A DNA stretch of 64,000 bases from Pholiota molesta (lineage: Eukaryota > Basidiomycota > Agaricomycetes > Agaricales > Strophariaceae): contig JACGCK010000059.1 in NCBI GenBank assembly GCA_014925825.1, positions 202,932-266,931 on the forward strand. The letters run 5' to 3'. The translations under genes were made by a program, and so were the position numbers. The notes below the pieces were generated by a model, which did not search any database, was not told the origin of the DNA, and saw only the letters and a list, made by a program, of their open reading frames with translations. Positions 21,777-34,966 of this stretch are shown here, in pieces. Within the stretch, counting starts at the first letter, position 1. Every line of letters starts with the position of its first letter.

Positions 21777-24066
21777 CTTGATCCTGTTGTACAATTTCTG
21801 GAATATTATACTTCATGAGCGAGTTGGATTAATTTCTACAGTTACACTTTTCCCATTATCATCCGGGTTTGTATTCGATTTAGGCGTCGTCTAAGAGTCC
21901 TAAGATTCGTATGTCCTATAATATGGCGTCGCATATTAGAAAATATCGCAGTATATGTGTTCATTATTGAAATCGATATCAAACCTCCTTCATTGGAGTC
22001 AACAATATCAACATTGGCGTCATGTTTCTACTTCTGTTCTACCCCAAGTACTTGCAGCGGGCGAGGAAGGAAAGGCTAGAGCCCTGAATGACCAGAGAAA
22101 ATCGCACATAAATTTCCATCTCCATAACCCAGCGATGGACCGTCAATTTGTTTGATGAAACGGTCGGTAATCTTTTACTTCGAGTACGCTGTGAGTGTTT
22201 GGTCGCCCCGTAGCTCCATCGTAATGCGCCTCCGAGACAGTCTGACAAAATCCCTGATACGAGCAAAATCCCTGATACGAGAAAGGACCCGCTAGGTGCT
22301 GAGCAGATGAATCGATGGTACTGGTGCATAGAGATCTGATGGCGTCTTCCTTAACCTGGTATATTAGATGGTGGAGCACGAGGCATCGTCAAGTCGACGA
22401 CTCTGAGTAGAGGTCGAATTGGGTAGAGTGATTCAGATGTTGGTGATTACTATTTCGAAGTGTCCACCAGTCTCAGAAGAATGTTTATGCAGGTGGGATG
22501 CAGATGCAAACCATGAAAGGCAGTTGGAGATGAGCTGGTTCCACATGATGAGAGCAAGAGGGGAGCAAAGTGAGAATGAAGCGCCTGGGATGCATGCCAC
22601 GCGACTCGCCAATGGAACGGAGTTCTAAAGTGATATTATGTCGTAGACTTTACAGCTGCACATCTATTCCATTTTATTTTAAGGCTGTAGCCTCTTTTTC
22701 CCCCGGAAATTTCGGGTATAAGGTATATGGAGAACCGTGGTATACATGTTGATTGTAATTTAATTACCAATATTGAGGTGCAAGAATGAAGGAGATAGAT
22801 ATATCCCATCGCCTTACACGAAACCTTTTTATATATAGGGTCTACGTGGACTATGCTGTGTATTTTTTTTTAGATGCAAGGGTGTCATATAACGATCTAT
22901 ATGTCAAGGCCATGCCAATGATGGTATGCGTTTGGGGAAGAGGTGTACCTTTTAACACTAATGCGGTATCTTGAATGACGATAATATGTTCGCCACAATA
23001 TTAGGCAAATGATGTATGGGCCAAGAGTGTTTTACAACGGCGGAAACAGATGCAAACGCAGAAGAAGGCTGTTGTCGTATGAAAAAAGACGGATAGATGG
23101 GTCCGGAGGCAGTTTTATTGGGGTGCCAGAGAAAGAGCCAAGAAAATTGGAAATTTACACATATCCTGTGCATGAGCGTGTGCAAGATATAAGACAGAGT
23201 CACCCCGTCACCAAGTTAATCTGAGTATTTAGGTCTGTCGAGCGGCGCCATATGAGGATATGAGGGCGCCGGCGGATCATTTTCTCGGCTGAAACTGAGA
23301 TTTACGCTGTCTAAAGACTAAAGCCATTCGCTCCAAAACGCTGAGGCTTGAGCCTCCGAGGATCGTTGGGGAGATTGCGGGTGTAGAAATCAAGCGTTCC
23401 CAGAAAGAGGACGACGGTATGATCATTTCATTTTGTGGTTGACGATTGAAATTATCCGCGGAAACATATGCCAGGGGAGATAGATCCCTAATGAAGGTAA
23501 GAAATAAGATTTCCGGTGACAGACCTGGAAGCACAGGTTTGTTGCGAGCGTCAGAAATAACAGATAAGACAGATGTGTCAAGAGGCGGGAGAGCACAGCA
23601 CAGAGGTGTGCAGGAGCGGCATGCAAAGTCAAGTCTTCGCAAGCGATGATCCTGTTCTTGTTGGCAGATACAAAATATCCCTGTGGAGTTCCCCGTATCA
23701 ATCGTAGATATATCGGAAAACGTTGGACGTTTGAACAGCGTTGATTTTGACCAGATTGCCACAAAACATGGCATGTTCGCGGTCCTGCGGATCATCCGTT
23801 CAAAGCACAGAACGGCGGCTCTTGATAGACAGATGCAGATATAAGGCTCTCCATATAGAGCATAATGGGTAAGAAACAAGAGTCGTTCAGCTGGAAATTG
23901 GCTAGACGAGGTATTGATGGTGGTGTTGGTGCAAGACAAGGACAACCGCGTTGACACCAAGTCTACCACGAAGTCCAGAGGCTTTTGCCAAGCATAAACA
24001 AACACAGATTTTTTATTGGCCGGGCGCTTTTGGTCGCTCGACGTCGTCCAAACCATCGTGCTCACT
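21777..24066. other. Long spacer without a supported gene
   Basis: The 3' flank of GST copy 4 extends to about 22050. A minus-strand frame of 265 codons (24074-23277) is long for chance but shows no domain and overlaps the start of the next gene, so I do not call it. A perfect 18-bp tandem repeat is at 22246-22281. Confidence 0.4.
22246..22281 (+). repeat. Perfect 2 x 18-bp tandem repeat
   Basis: CAAAATCCCTGATACGAG occurs at 22246-22263 and 22264-22281 without mismatch, a recent duplication in non-coding sequence. Confidence 0.9.
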
Positions 24067-25804
24067 ATGTCCAAAGGAGATCAACTCATCGACGACCATG
24101 TTTCTTTGCAACAATGCCGGAAGGCAGTAGAGGCGCTACACTCTCACGAACTCAAGAAGAAGGAAAAGTTTGACGAGGGCCAACTTCTTCCCGGGAAAGA
24201 ACAGAACCTATGGCTCAACGTCACAGTGAAGACCATTCCTCCTGGCCACAGACTGAAACCAGTCAAAATGTACGTTGTTGATGTGTCACTAGGATGGAAA
24301 TAATCGAATAAAATCTGCGTTTTCAGTCCCATCGTCTACCCTCTCGTCGATCCTCGGACAACCCCAGTGTGCTTGATCACGAAGGACCCCCAACGCGAAT
24401 ATAAGGATCTTCTGGAGACACACAATATCAAATTTATCTCGAGAGTTGTAGGATTGGAGAAGTTGAAAGGAAAATTCAAGCCCTTCGAGGCGCGGAGAAT
24501 GTTGTTGAAGGAAAACGGACTGTTCTTGGCGGACGAACGAGTTACACCTCTGTTGCCCAAGTTGTTGGGATCCAAGTGGTTCGAGGCTAAGAAGTGAGTA
24601 TCGGACCTCATTCTCTGCTCGCAATTGCTTATGAATTTATAGACAGCCCATTCCGGTTTGCCTTACTCGGAAAGATCTGAAGGGAGAGCTCGAACGCGCT
24701 ATTTCTTCAACCTACATGAATCAAAACCAGGGAACTTGCACGTATGTCCTCTGCGTTGTTATATATTATAATCGTTCTCATCACCTTCCCAATAGATCGA
24801 TTAAAGTCGGCAAAATGTCCCAAACCCCCTCCCAAATCGTCGATAACATAAAAACCGCCCTTCCTGCCATCGCCAAAGCCATCAAGGGCAACTGGGACAA
24901 CATCCAGAGTCTGCATATCAAGACTAACTCAAGCGCTAGCCTACCCGTTTGGTCATGCATCCTCGACGACACGGAGGGTGGAAGGTGGCATGGTCTCCAG
25001 GCAGAAGCTGACGACGATGAAGACGTAGAGATGGACGGGGAAGAAAATGGTTCGGAGGAGGAGGAAGAAAAACCCAAAAAAGCTGCTGTTTCCAAAGGCA
25101 AGAAGCGTCCTTCGAGTTCGGACGAGGAGGAAGAAGTGGAAGACAAGCCCAAGAAGAAGTCGAAAGCTGCCGATGGTACGAGAAGCGATAAAGCCAAGGC
25201 CTCTTCCACACCTGCCAACCCCACCAAATCAGCAGTGGACGCAGCGCCATCTCAATCCAAAAAGCGAAAACTCGCCGAGTCATCTGATACCCCCGCGAAG
25301 GCCGATTCCGCATCCGTCGCTTCCCTCTCCGCCGGCAAGAAGACTAAGTCTGCTGCGACCGCCCAACCACATGTCCCTGCAGAGTCGGCGTCGAAGACTT
25401 CCCCATCCGAACCAGCCAACAAAAAGAAGAAGAAAGCTCTAGAATCCGCATCTGCAGCCCCGACCGTCGATGCTCCGTTAAAGAAGAAAAAATCAAATCA
25501 GGCGGAACCTGCGGACTCAGCGCCTGCAAAGAAAACGCCGTCGACTACCGATGTCGCAGCGTCCGTAGCAGGGAAAGATAAATCCGGCAAGGAGAAGAAG
25601 AAAATTTCACGCTTACCCGAGGTCGCTTCGTCTGACTCGCCTGCGGCTTCGGGAAAAGTCGCGAAGTCATCTCTCTCCAAGGACGAAATGAAGCAGAAAC
25701 GCAGTGCTGGTACGGGTGAAAAGAAAAAGGAGCTTGTTCTGAAGGCGAAAGGAGGAAAGAGCGCGAAGAACGCTGTGCTTGGGAAAAAGGTCGGCCAAGA
25801 ATAA
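24067..25804 (+). CDS. Ribosomal L1-domain biogenesis factor (UTP30/CIC1/RSL1D1 type)
   Basis: Nucleolar ribosome assembly factor with a ribosomal protein L1 fold. Four exons (24067-24269, 24327-24593, 24643-24741, 24796-25804) encode 525 residues. The L1-like domain covers roughly residues 1-220: an N-terminal helix (LQQCRKAVEALHSHEL), the strand segment LWLNVTVKTIPPGHRLKPVK, VCLITKDPQREYKDLL, the domain II part RVVGLEKLKGKFKPFEARRM and the return strand TSIKVGKMSQTPSQIVDNI. After residue 260 the protein becomes an acidic (DDDEDVEMDGEE) then Lys/Ser/Ala-rich tail with repeated KKKK blocks, normal for nucleolar proteins. Yeast CIC1 acts in pre-60S and UTP30 in pre-40S assembly; the sequence does not tell which is closer. 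No lesions seen. Confidence 0.85.
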
Positions 25805-26165
25805 CTGGGCGACTGACATCATTTGCCTAGACTCTGTGCATCGCCTTCTCTTCATCTATTTCTTCTACTTATATTCGTTCCTAGTTCTGTTTGCTTCTTC
25901 CCAAGTACAGTCATACCAGTCTCTAAGAGAAAGCAGTAACTATTGTCGAATTTGGACTACAGTGTGTGAAATGACCTACGAACCGGCTTCCGGCAATCAC
26001 TCGACCGGCGACTTCTCTATAAGTATACGAGTCTCCATTAACCACGTCAAAATCTTCGTTGTCAATTACCATCCTCTATAGGCTGTGCATCCCCACTCTG
26101 TTTACGGGAATAACTACGATTGCTTGTCGTAATATCGACCAACTAAACAACCCTGCGAAGATAAG

Positions 26166-27458
26166 ATGGCAGACCGCGCCTCAACCAAGCTCTACATACA
26201 ACACCCCACGGAACCTGATATCAAGTTGGTGGGTATCCTGGAACAGCTTGAGCCGTCGAAACCAACTCAGGGACGGAAAATTGCACTAGTACGACCATCC
26301 TCCATCCTAGTATGATCAGTGCATCAGCGCTAATGAACGCGTATTTTATGATAGATTCTGCATGGCACGATGGGGTCAGTATATCTCCGTATCTCCGTAA
26401 ACGAGAGCGCTGAGTTTAACGAAAGGCTCCATCTTCCAGGCACAAAGACTACTTGTTTCAACGGCGCCTGGCTGTAAAGTTGCCCATGGATTCGTTCCGA
26501 TTCGACTTTCGGTGAGTAATGAAAAATTATTTTGTTCGCCTGAAAAGTCATTCTTCTACTTCTCGTCTATTGATGGCTACCTGCCTTTGTCATTGCATTG
26601 ATTTCTGACTCATCCCAAGAGGTAATTACGAAACCGGCGGCGTATGGAAGCAGGGAGCGCTAGCCGATGACCTGGTGGACCTCCAAGCAGTCGTCGACTA
26701 TCTCAAGCAGACATATGGATACGTTATTGAGTTGCTCGTGGGTCATTCCCGCGGCTCCGTCGTTGCCTTCCGATGGCTAGCGACAACGGGCGACGGCCGA
26801 AAGGTTGGCGCTTTTGTCAACGCCTCGGGGCGTTACAGAATGGCGGTATGTATCCCCTCTTCGTCATCTTCATTGTTGCGGTAATGAAAGAACAATGCTC
26901 ATACACGTCTGTTAGAAAATTACAGGTAACTTGGACGCTCTTGATATTCTATTTGTGAATTGAACTTCCGATCGTCTCCGTTCTCAGAATCGCCTGCGGG
27001 GACTGTCTGGAGAGAGCACTTCGCGAAACATGGATTCTATACTTGGAATGTCACAGTGGCCAGACAAAAGATTGTCGCGAAAATCACCCCCGAGGATCTT
27101 CAAACTTTTGTGAACTGGGATACATCATTCGTCTGGGACCAGTTTCCGCCAGCTATTGATGTTTTAACTCTACACGGGCTTTCTGATAAGACTGTGCCAC
27201 CGTACGTGTCCTAAAAACACGCGTGGAAGCGGCTAATGATTTTTTTTTTTCAGTTTTGATGCACTGATCTATGCTAGGGCCTTGGGAAATCGGTCACCTG
27301 GGACTCACACATTGCATCTTATGGAGGATGCCGACCATAATTTTACTGGCCGTCAGGACGACGTGGTTGATGCTATTCTTCAGTGGTGGGAACAGCGCGA
27401 ACGAGGAGAGATATCGAAGACAGGGATATGGGTCGGTGATATCAAAGGAAAACTATGA
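26166..27458 (+). CDS. Alpha/beta hydrolase, ectomycorrhiza-regulated esterase type
   Basis: Serine hydrolase, probably a cytosolic esterase or acylhydrolase. Seven exons (26166-26288, 26355-26374, 26440-26511, 26620-26845, 26916-26925, 26988-27201, 27254-27458) encode 289 residues. Motifs in order: oxyanion loop HGTMGHKDYL (His44-Gly45), DSFRFDFRGNYETGG, nucleophile elbow G113-H-S115-R-G-S, the acid-bearing LHGLSDKTVPP, and catalytic His250 in MEDADHNF. The family is annotated in basidiomycetes as ectomycorrhiza-regulated esterase after its first description; homologues also occur in saprotrophs, so no symbiotic role follows. Exon 2 is 20 nt and exon 5 only 10 nt. The start ATG gives the expected short N-terminal strand. 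Substrate unknown. Confidence 0.88.
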
Positions 27459-28718
27459 TCCTCATTTACTTTTTAACCCCTTAGATTCTTAGAGATCTTA
27501 ACTTAACAGCTATACATGGTTGCAATTTAACGAAGGAAGTGTCAATAACAAGGTATTTCTCATCACGTAGGCAAGGATGCGTTTGATAGGCCGTAGATGA
27601 CCGCGAGCGCTAAGTTTGTTTCTTTATATGTAAATCGACAACGCGACACTAAATCGCCCCTGAAAGGGTACGATCTTTGATTGTGATGATGCATTCAATT
27701 CATATTTGGAGATACTCGTATTAATCTCCGTCTCCGACATATCTTCTCCGAGCTTGTTGCGTCTAATATGAGGCCCTGGTGCCATGTATGACCGTGAAAG
27801 TCCTGGAAACATTCCACAAAAATTGGCAGACATCTACCCTTATCTCTTCCCGCACATACTCTGGGTCTCGGGTTTGCATGTCGCGATCGCGGAATATGCC
27901 TTTCGTTTCCAATGTGGCTTACTGACCATCAATCCTGTCCTAATCTTCCACCGGTGATGAACACGTCGTAGGAGACAGACTGCATACGTGTGCACATCTT
28001 ATTTACGTTGTGAATTGTCATGGCCTTCTATCAACCATAAGTTTGATCATCTCCACATCGTATCCAATAGACGCGAATTGAATGGTTAACCATTCATATA
28101 TAAATTAAGTATGGCAAGGAAGCTCTGCAATATAATTGAAGAGATATGTAAATAGGTCCTGGGATCGGGAAAGGTTGTAGGGATACATGGTTAAAGTTAA
28201 CTACAGGAGCATTAAGGCGACGAATCGCAGTGGAAGCTAGTGTGGTGAATAGAAGAATAAATAAGTAAAACAATGCTGTTGAGGAAGGAACGAAGCAGTG
28301 GTGTGTCGGAAGTCGAGAATGGTTGTGATAAATAGTATGCTACATGATAAATCCAGTGGTTAGAAGCCCGTTGCGTCCGTTGAATTGAGTTGGTCTCTAG
28401 AGGTTCGTAGCTGCCTGCCTGCCTGCCCTTCTCCTTCTTCCCCTCCTTTCTCTTCCTCCTCGATAATTAGACTTCGCAACTCTAAGCCGCGGATTATTAG
28501 TGCCATTGGGCGGATTAATAGAAGTACAGTGGTGGTGGTGCACAGGTGGTAGTGATGGTATAGCCCGCGGATTAGTGGCGGGGTGATACACATTGAATAC
28601 AGTGCGCGCGAGATCGCGTTGTCATTCGCATAGGACGTGTGTATAGGCGTAGTGGCGATTAGGTCGGAGAAGGTGATGCTTTTGACAACGAGGTCTGCGA
28701 TAAAAATGGGTCCCATGT
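27459..28718. other. Intergenic, nothing recognised
   Basis: Short frames only. Around 28420-28460 is a pyrimidine-rich, TGCC-repeat tract. A 118-codon minus-strand frame (28716-28360) begins just after the stop of the small ORF at 28823-28719 but has no recognisable content. Confidence 0.4.
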
Positions 28719-28823
28719 TTAGAAGAATACGGCTCCCGTCGAAGATGCTCCGCCTTTGACTGTAGTGGACGAGCTCGATCCCCCAGAGGGTTTGCCAGTA
28801 CCGTTATTTGATTGACCGCTCAT
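28719..28823 (-). CDS. Candidate 34-residue small protein
   Basis: A minus-strand ORF reads MSGQSNNGTGKPSGGS, then Ser/Thr-rich residues and ends KGGASSTGAVFF. Composition (Ser, Gly, Thr, Asn, with a hydrophobic end) is not random-looking and a TATA element (CTTATAAAAG, minus strand 28985-28977) lies about 155 bp upstream of the ATG, a normal distance for a fungal core promoter. No family is recognised and the length is below usual gene-calling limits. It could be a real micropeptide gene, or a 5' ORF of a longer transcript, since another ATG follows the stop by two bases. Confidence 0.35.
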   Translation of the reverse strand: MSGQSNNGTGKPSGGSSSSTTVKGGASSTGAVFF

Positions 28824-28976
28824 GTTTATGAAGAAGTGTTGGTGTTGGTGATTAATGTATGTGATGGTGAGTGGTAGTGGCAGGTGATGAGCTGCGAAGT
28901 GTATTCGACAGCTGGGGGTTGGTAGATATGAGGCTTGGAAGATAATGAAGAGTCATTGGAGGACATCCCGCCTCCC

Positions 28977-28985
28977 TTTTATAAG
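28977..28985 (-). promoter_or_regulatory. TATA box upstream of the small ORF
   Basis: TTATAAAAG on the minus strand, about 155 bp before the ATG at 28823. Confidence 0.4.
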
Positions 28986-31900
28986 AAACTGGGACCGCAG
29001 TTTCAGAATTAGGAACGGATTGGCCATAATTGACTCGAATTGGGATAGAGCTAGAAACGGGGCCGTTCTAAGTGTAAGCGTAAGCTCACTCTCACGAAGT
29101 ATAGAGTTGATCACGGTGTGAATTGCCTAGTCTGCGATTAAAATGGATCTTGATAGTGATTGCGGCAACGACTCGACCGCCCAGAACAAGGGGAATCGGC
29201 CGTATCTGCACGGTTTCAACAATTCGAAATATGGAGTAACATCTTTTCGCTGCCGATTATGCCTCAGTTAGGCAACTTTCAGCCTCTCACAGATGTCTAA
29301 ATCCTGGCCACTAGGTGACAGCATTGCACTATGTTCCTAACAATCGGCATGTTATCTCAGCTACGAGCTCATCAGGCACCCACAAGACGCAGCACAGCCG
29401 CCTCAGCGCACTTCAGCAGGTGACCATCACCGCCAGCCACGGAATGACTCGAAAACATATACGACTGAATTTTCTGCCTTTATCCAAGCCTTATTATCCG
29501 CTGACCACTACCAGTACCATCAATAGTCGGTCCCAATCCTCTCCGGTCGCTAATAATCGACCTCAAACCGGAAGTATCAATACTGTGCTGTGCTGAAAAG
29601 AGGTGTGCACATACGGTTGCTGCCTTCAAAAATATGACTCGACGTCATTATCTTCTGTTTGGAAATCCTTCAATTACAGCGATAATCACATATGATATCT
29701 ACTTCTGCTAAATGATGAGCACAGTGTCTTCTAGAAGACAAATTGTTGTTCGTGCGTCGAGGCGCGGCGGTGTGCGCTGAAACGAAGCTATGCAGATGTC
29801 ACGGTCGCCTCAAGTCCTCAGCTCCATATCAGATATCTCCCTTGAAATTCCCGAATATACCTTGACTCGGAACTGTTCCATCCATCCATATATGCGCCCA
29901 TCTATCTAAAGGAGCCTTTCGATTTCTGTGAGCGTCATTTCTCATCAGTTCGGGTTTGTGGGTGTGCCCATCTCGGCGGCTTTCTCCGCCGCAGACATCA
30001 ATACGTATGTAGCACGATACGTTTTCAACGATGAGCCTGAATACCCATTGGATCTACAAGTCGCTGCGCAGCGAAACAATTTTTTACGCAGAAACTTTTT
30101 TTTGTGAGAAAATTGTGGACTTTGGCAGGCATCAACTTCTGGTATCATTATCAAAACCAAAATCAGTCTCTCATGTCTTTTGAGCCTGTCTGAGTAGTTC
30201 CAATATCGAGCTGTCATCTTATTTTTTTTATTACTATTCTCCTCCCAGGAAACGCCTCCAATACATCTTTTCCGGTCGAAGGTCATAAAAACCGGTTACC
30301 GTTACGGACCCACTTTCCATGTGGCATCCGAATGAGGAAATGACATTCTTCCGATTGTCTTCTCTGTCAAGGTACTACCGCAGTGACCGGTAAAGCTCAT
30401 AGATAACGTGGTCTACTCTCTCCAAGTCGGCTACTCTTTCAAAGCTGCCAGGGACGACAATATTGCCGCGAAAGCTGCGGCAGCAAGCAAAGCGATATCT
30501 ACCTCGAGCCTCCACAAAATCTAACACTTCCGCTGATTTCTTGAACGCTTCAGAGAGAGATTTCGGCATGCTGTGGGACTTCGGCAAGCCTTCATCGTTG
30601 CGCAACTCCCACCTTCATTTCATCATTCGCTCCGTTTGCGGACCGATAATCAATCCCTCGAATTCGAGTGAGAGTTTACGTCTTGAATGGCACAGATGTT
30701 CACGGAAATAATTGCCCGACGAAAGTCCCCGCGAGTCTTCTGCTTCTTCACTGTGGGTCATGTCTGAGATAATAAGGTAGTGAGTGCGGCCTCGTGCTGC
30801 CTGACCGTCAGTCCGACCCGGAGAGAAGGTGGCTAACCCCACATGAGGTCCCGTTTCCTTAGTCATTGCTCGGAGTCTCGCAACGATTTGAACTGGGTTG
30901 CATCTGCACTTATAATTTAAATTCGAAAAAATAGTACCGCCACCACTTCCCATCTCCAGCGAGATGCGTTTCAGTATCCAGATTTTACGCCGCCATCAAC
31001 CACCTTATCATCCAGGAATGCTTAAAGGCCAGGATGCCCGCTGGGCGCTTCAAAGGACGGCCTTGTCTTCTTTCCATGATCTTCGCGGACAAAGAAACTG
31101 AAACGCTGAAGCCACAACGGCTTTACTTTACTTTTTATGTTGCGGTGCGCCACAATCACTACGACTTGATCATGACATAGGCAAAATGTCATTAGAGCAA
31201 TGAGACACTTCAAAAAAACTTTATCCTTCAGTATTATCAAGAGATGGGCTTGGCTGGCATACGCGTCGCCTCTACTGGAGCTTCTACCGTCAGTGCCATT
31301 ATTAGCTGATCGATGATCTCGTAACTGGATGAGCTCATGATACCTTGCTTCGCGGAGGCCAAACTGAATATTCTGAAAAGAGGTAGATTCTCATGGTAAA
31401 GACAGAATCTACCAAAACACTTTAGCTACAAAACCGCTAGTCGCCGCGGGGGCGGAGATTACGGGAAAATGTTAGAACGGCGGTCGTCCATGCTTCTTGG
31501 ATGTGTCTGAGAACTTCTGTCTTTTTTCTATCTCTATTCATCCCGATTAACCCACCGTGCGAGCCAAGCCATCTATGAGAGCGCACTTCTGGTCTTTATT
31601 ATAGCGATCAGATAGCTTCGGCTATAGGCCGTAGAGTCTGTATGATACCCTAAAATACGTGCTTAGTATGTTGTCTGTAAGCTGATGATAACTCGGAATG
31701 ATCAGAAATAACCGCTGCATGGCATTCAGTGACAGAAATAACCACCCGATCTGCCACACGTGGTGATTTTTACAGCAGATAGAGTTTACTTCTCGGGACA
31801 CCCAGTCAATGGGTCTTGACGGAGAAAAACTCTGCTCTATCATCTATCTAGATGCGGGCTACATTGCATTGTATCTCAAGCCGTAGCTCTGTATGTAAAA

Positions 31901-33067
31901 TACAGCTGTCAGACTGGAAGTATTCCATGCAATGTCACCTAATGTCACTTCTTACTCTGCAGCCACGAAGGACAATAATATAAGCCGAGGCACATTAAAA
32001 GGCAATGGCGTGCCATAATCTATAGCGAATAGACTAATGCGACACCCTTGACTCCATTTCACCAACGGAGAATTCCTCAATGATCTAAGAATACACTACA
32101 GCAATCAAGATCCACCGTCAATGATGGATGTAAGACCTCAAAGGCCTCAAGCGGAGTCGTGTCCAGCTCGCAGATTCTACTGAAGCTCTTCATATGAAAC
32201 AAAATCTTCTCCGCGCCCGGACAACCCATTTGTTTGCAAGCTATGAAACGCATCCGATGTACATCCGAAAGGTATCGGCATCATGATTGTTATGAGCGGG
32301 CTCATCTCTCCAACACATCGTCATAAGCATGATATATCATGTTCCTAGTACCAGTGGCATAAAGCGGCCATGATACTTAATAGTCTGGGTCTGGACCCTG
32401 ACAGCAATGCTGATCTTTATTTAGAAATGACAAGCGCCCATCAAAACCGTAGGAAATTGGAGAAAACTCCCGGCGAAACTCGAAGGCATTTGACTCCTCT
32501 CTGATTAAAATGGAGACCAAATGAACTTGAAATGAACATGCATCCTGGAATTTCCTGGATTCGCATGAATGAGCAGATGACGAGGGACAGTGAGGTTGGC
32601 AAGCTGATTATGGCAGTCATGGATTTAGCTTCCGTGTAGAAATGCTACCAAGTCAGGTATACAACACTGGATACGCCCTGGAAATCAATTTTTGACATGA
32701 AGGCAAAAAGTGTCCTGGCCGTCAGATCCGTCAGAGAGCCGCGGGGTCGAAAATCCTTAAACAACCGATCATGATCAGAGAGCGGTGACTGCACCCCATA
32801 TATCAGGTACGTTGATTGCATATTAAAGTGTCCGACGGGAAGGAGCGGATTTCATGTGTTTCAGATTATATCTTATCAATTTACTCTCGAGCTTAGAAAT
32901 CTGGGCACATAAAATGAAATTCTGACCAATGTAATCTAAAAATTATCCACGTCTCGACATACATTATTAATTTCACGTCGGAGTAAGCTTTAACGGTGTA
33001 TAAAAAATTGCGTGGGATGTGGTGATAACAGAACAGGTTCGATGGTTTCTCCAATAAGGTTACAAAA
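28986..33067. other. Gene-poor 4 kb, no supported gene
   Basis: AT-rich with scattered stops. Minus-strand frames at 30953-30615 and 30605-30375 are fairly protein-like in composition but belong to no family I know and do not splice together. No terminal repeats or reverse-transcriptase motifs were seen, so this is not obviously a transposon. Confidence 0.4.
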
Positions 33068-34528
33068 CTAAACCACCTCCACGATAATTTTACCGCTATT
33101 CTTCGGTGTCAACAGGTGTTCGAATTTGACGTTGTTATTTGTGGTCTCACCTGTTTTTATTTGCCGCCATTTCACGGTGAGCAGCTTGTATATCTGTCCA
33201 GTTATATATCTTTCGAGGAGTAGATTAGACAAGCAATGGCTGGACAAACAAGGTAATCGACGTGCCTTATGAATATATGTCCTGATTGGTCCACTACCTG
33301 TCTCCCCTGTTATCTTCGAAAACACCTCGCTTTTGAATCTATAGCAGGTGTAAATAGTCCTGAACCCTTGGCAAATAGGACGCATACCTTTTTATGAGAT
33401 CCGTCTGATATTCAACTGAGCGGGAACGGAGTGTTGATCCTTCGATGTGAAGGCGCTTATAGAGTATAGGCAAGAGACTGACTTTCTCGACCACGGCCCC
33501 TACCATAATACCGTCGGTCTCGTTGCCAAATCGCCCAAGAATCATAATATGCTCACCACTTAATAGAGCGAGCATCGTCATCCTACCATCCACAGCCATA
33601 GCGTCGATGTTTTTGTTGAAATGGCTCTGGCCGACAAAATCTATGACAACGTTGGCACCTTTGCCATTAGTGATCTGTTTAACGACCGCAGCAAAATCTT
33701 CAGTCTTATAATTGGCGGCATTGGTAGGCCCGTTTGGTAAACTTAGAAGCCAATCAATCTTTTCCTGGGTTGACGTCGTCGCTGTTACGGAACGACTATT
33801 ACCGAGGAAAACATGGGTTAAATTGTAAATAAGTAGAATGAATCAATGACTTACGCGCCGTATGTACGAGCCAATTGTATGGCTGCGACACCTACACCCG
33901 AAGCTCCTGCATGGACGAGAACGTCATCGTTTTGTTTGACATTGCCAATTACGACCAATGCCTGGAAAGCTACGGCATTCCCAGCTCAATTGACCACTCA
34001 CATAACGAACGAGTATAAAAATACCTGTCAAGAACACCTCTGGGATGCTAGCTGCCTCAGCCCACGTCAGATGACTAGGCTTTGGAATGATATGCGTTTC
34101 ATTGACAGCTATGTATTCCGCATAAGCCCCCTGTATTGATGTCATCCAAGTGAGCCAAATATTTCGAAGCGCTTAAGATCTGACAATCTCTTACACCCCC
34201 AGCAAGGCCCAGAACTTCATCACCGACTCTCCAACTAGACACCTTTTCTCCGAGCAGTGTTATAGTGCCTGAAAATTCCACGCCGAGGATTGTTGATGCC
34301 CCAGGTGGAGGTGGGTACATTCCCTCTCGTTGACTGATGTCCATTCTGTTCAAGCCGAAAGCCTTGATCTACCACACCAATCCCAGCATCAAAAGCGATG
34401 TCTCGCAGATTGTTGGATCGCCTTACCTTCACCAAAACCTGTGATGGCTGGAGTGTGGGAGTGGGTGCCTCTCCGATGTAGAGATTCTCGACAGGCCCTT
34501 TGCCATCTTTGATAAGAACGGCGCGCAT
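33068..34528 (-). CDS. Quinone oxidoreductase, zinc-less MDR (PIG3/QOR-like)
   Basis: NADPH-dependent reductase of quinones or enones in the medium-chain dehydrogenase superfamily, cytosolic. About nine exons on the minus strand start [20 protein letters not shown]. The GroES-like domain continues [28 protein letters not shown] and [13 protein letters not shown]; the catalytic-domain entry is IPEVFLTAFQAL, the nucleotide motif [16 protein letters not shown], then NVVIDFVGQ and [20 protein letters not shown]. The last exons read [11 protein letters not shown] and SGKIIVEVV before a TAG at 33068-33070. Zinc ligands are absent, as in QOR and the p53-inducible PIG3. All splice junctions are GT-AG with consistent phase. 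Detoxification of plant or lignin quinones is an inference from ecology. Confidence 0.88.
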
Positions 34529-34966
34529 TATGTTTCTTGATGGGTTCGGTTGTTCGAAAGACTATGATGAGCGAGTGCTAGGATGATGTGGTTGCGAGTG
34601 TGCTTCCAATCTTCCAGATCTCATTCAAGGCGTCATCGGTCGGCAATTAATTGCCGAACCATTTTCCCGAATTTATAATCAGCTTCATCTTTTGTCATGG
34701 CGAAGATGTTCATGAAATACGGCGAGGATAAGCTTGCTTTAATCTATCGGACGCTTGGTGGACTGGCCGCTCGCACGCGGAAGTAACAGGTAAATATCTC
34801 GTGGTCAGTAACATGCCTAACATTTAACAGTACTAAGCCAAAGACTTTGTAAAAGTTGCTTGTCATGACGTACAACTTATACAAGGACTATATTTCCAAA
34901 AGTGGAAGTCGAGGTCGCAACAAATGCACGTGATGTAGTAGCACGTGAATACGTTCACACGGGTGG

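Noticed and set aside
23277..24074. 265-codon minus-strand frame
   Set aside because: No recognisable domain, overlaps the ATG of the UTP30-like gene, and an alternative frame is open over part of it. Not enough support for a gene.
28986..33067. Whether this gene-poor stretch is a transposon
   Set aside because: No terminal repeats, target duplications, integrase, reverse transcriptase or transposase motifs were found on either strand.
33068..33385. Possible GC donor in the quinone oxidoreductase (AAG|GCACGT near 33256)
   Set aside because: A GT donor a few bases downstream (GTTTGT) gives the right phase and the expected spacing before the IQAAH residues, so no GC donor is needed.
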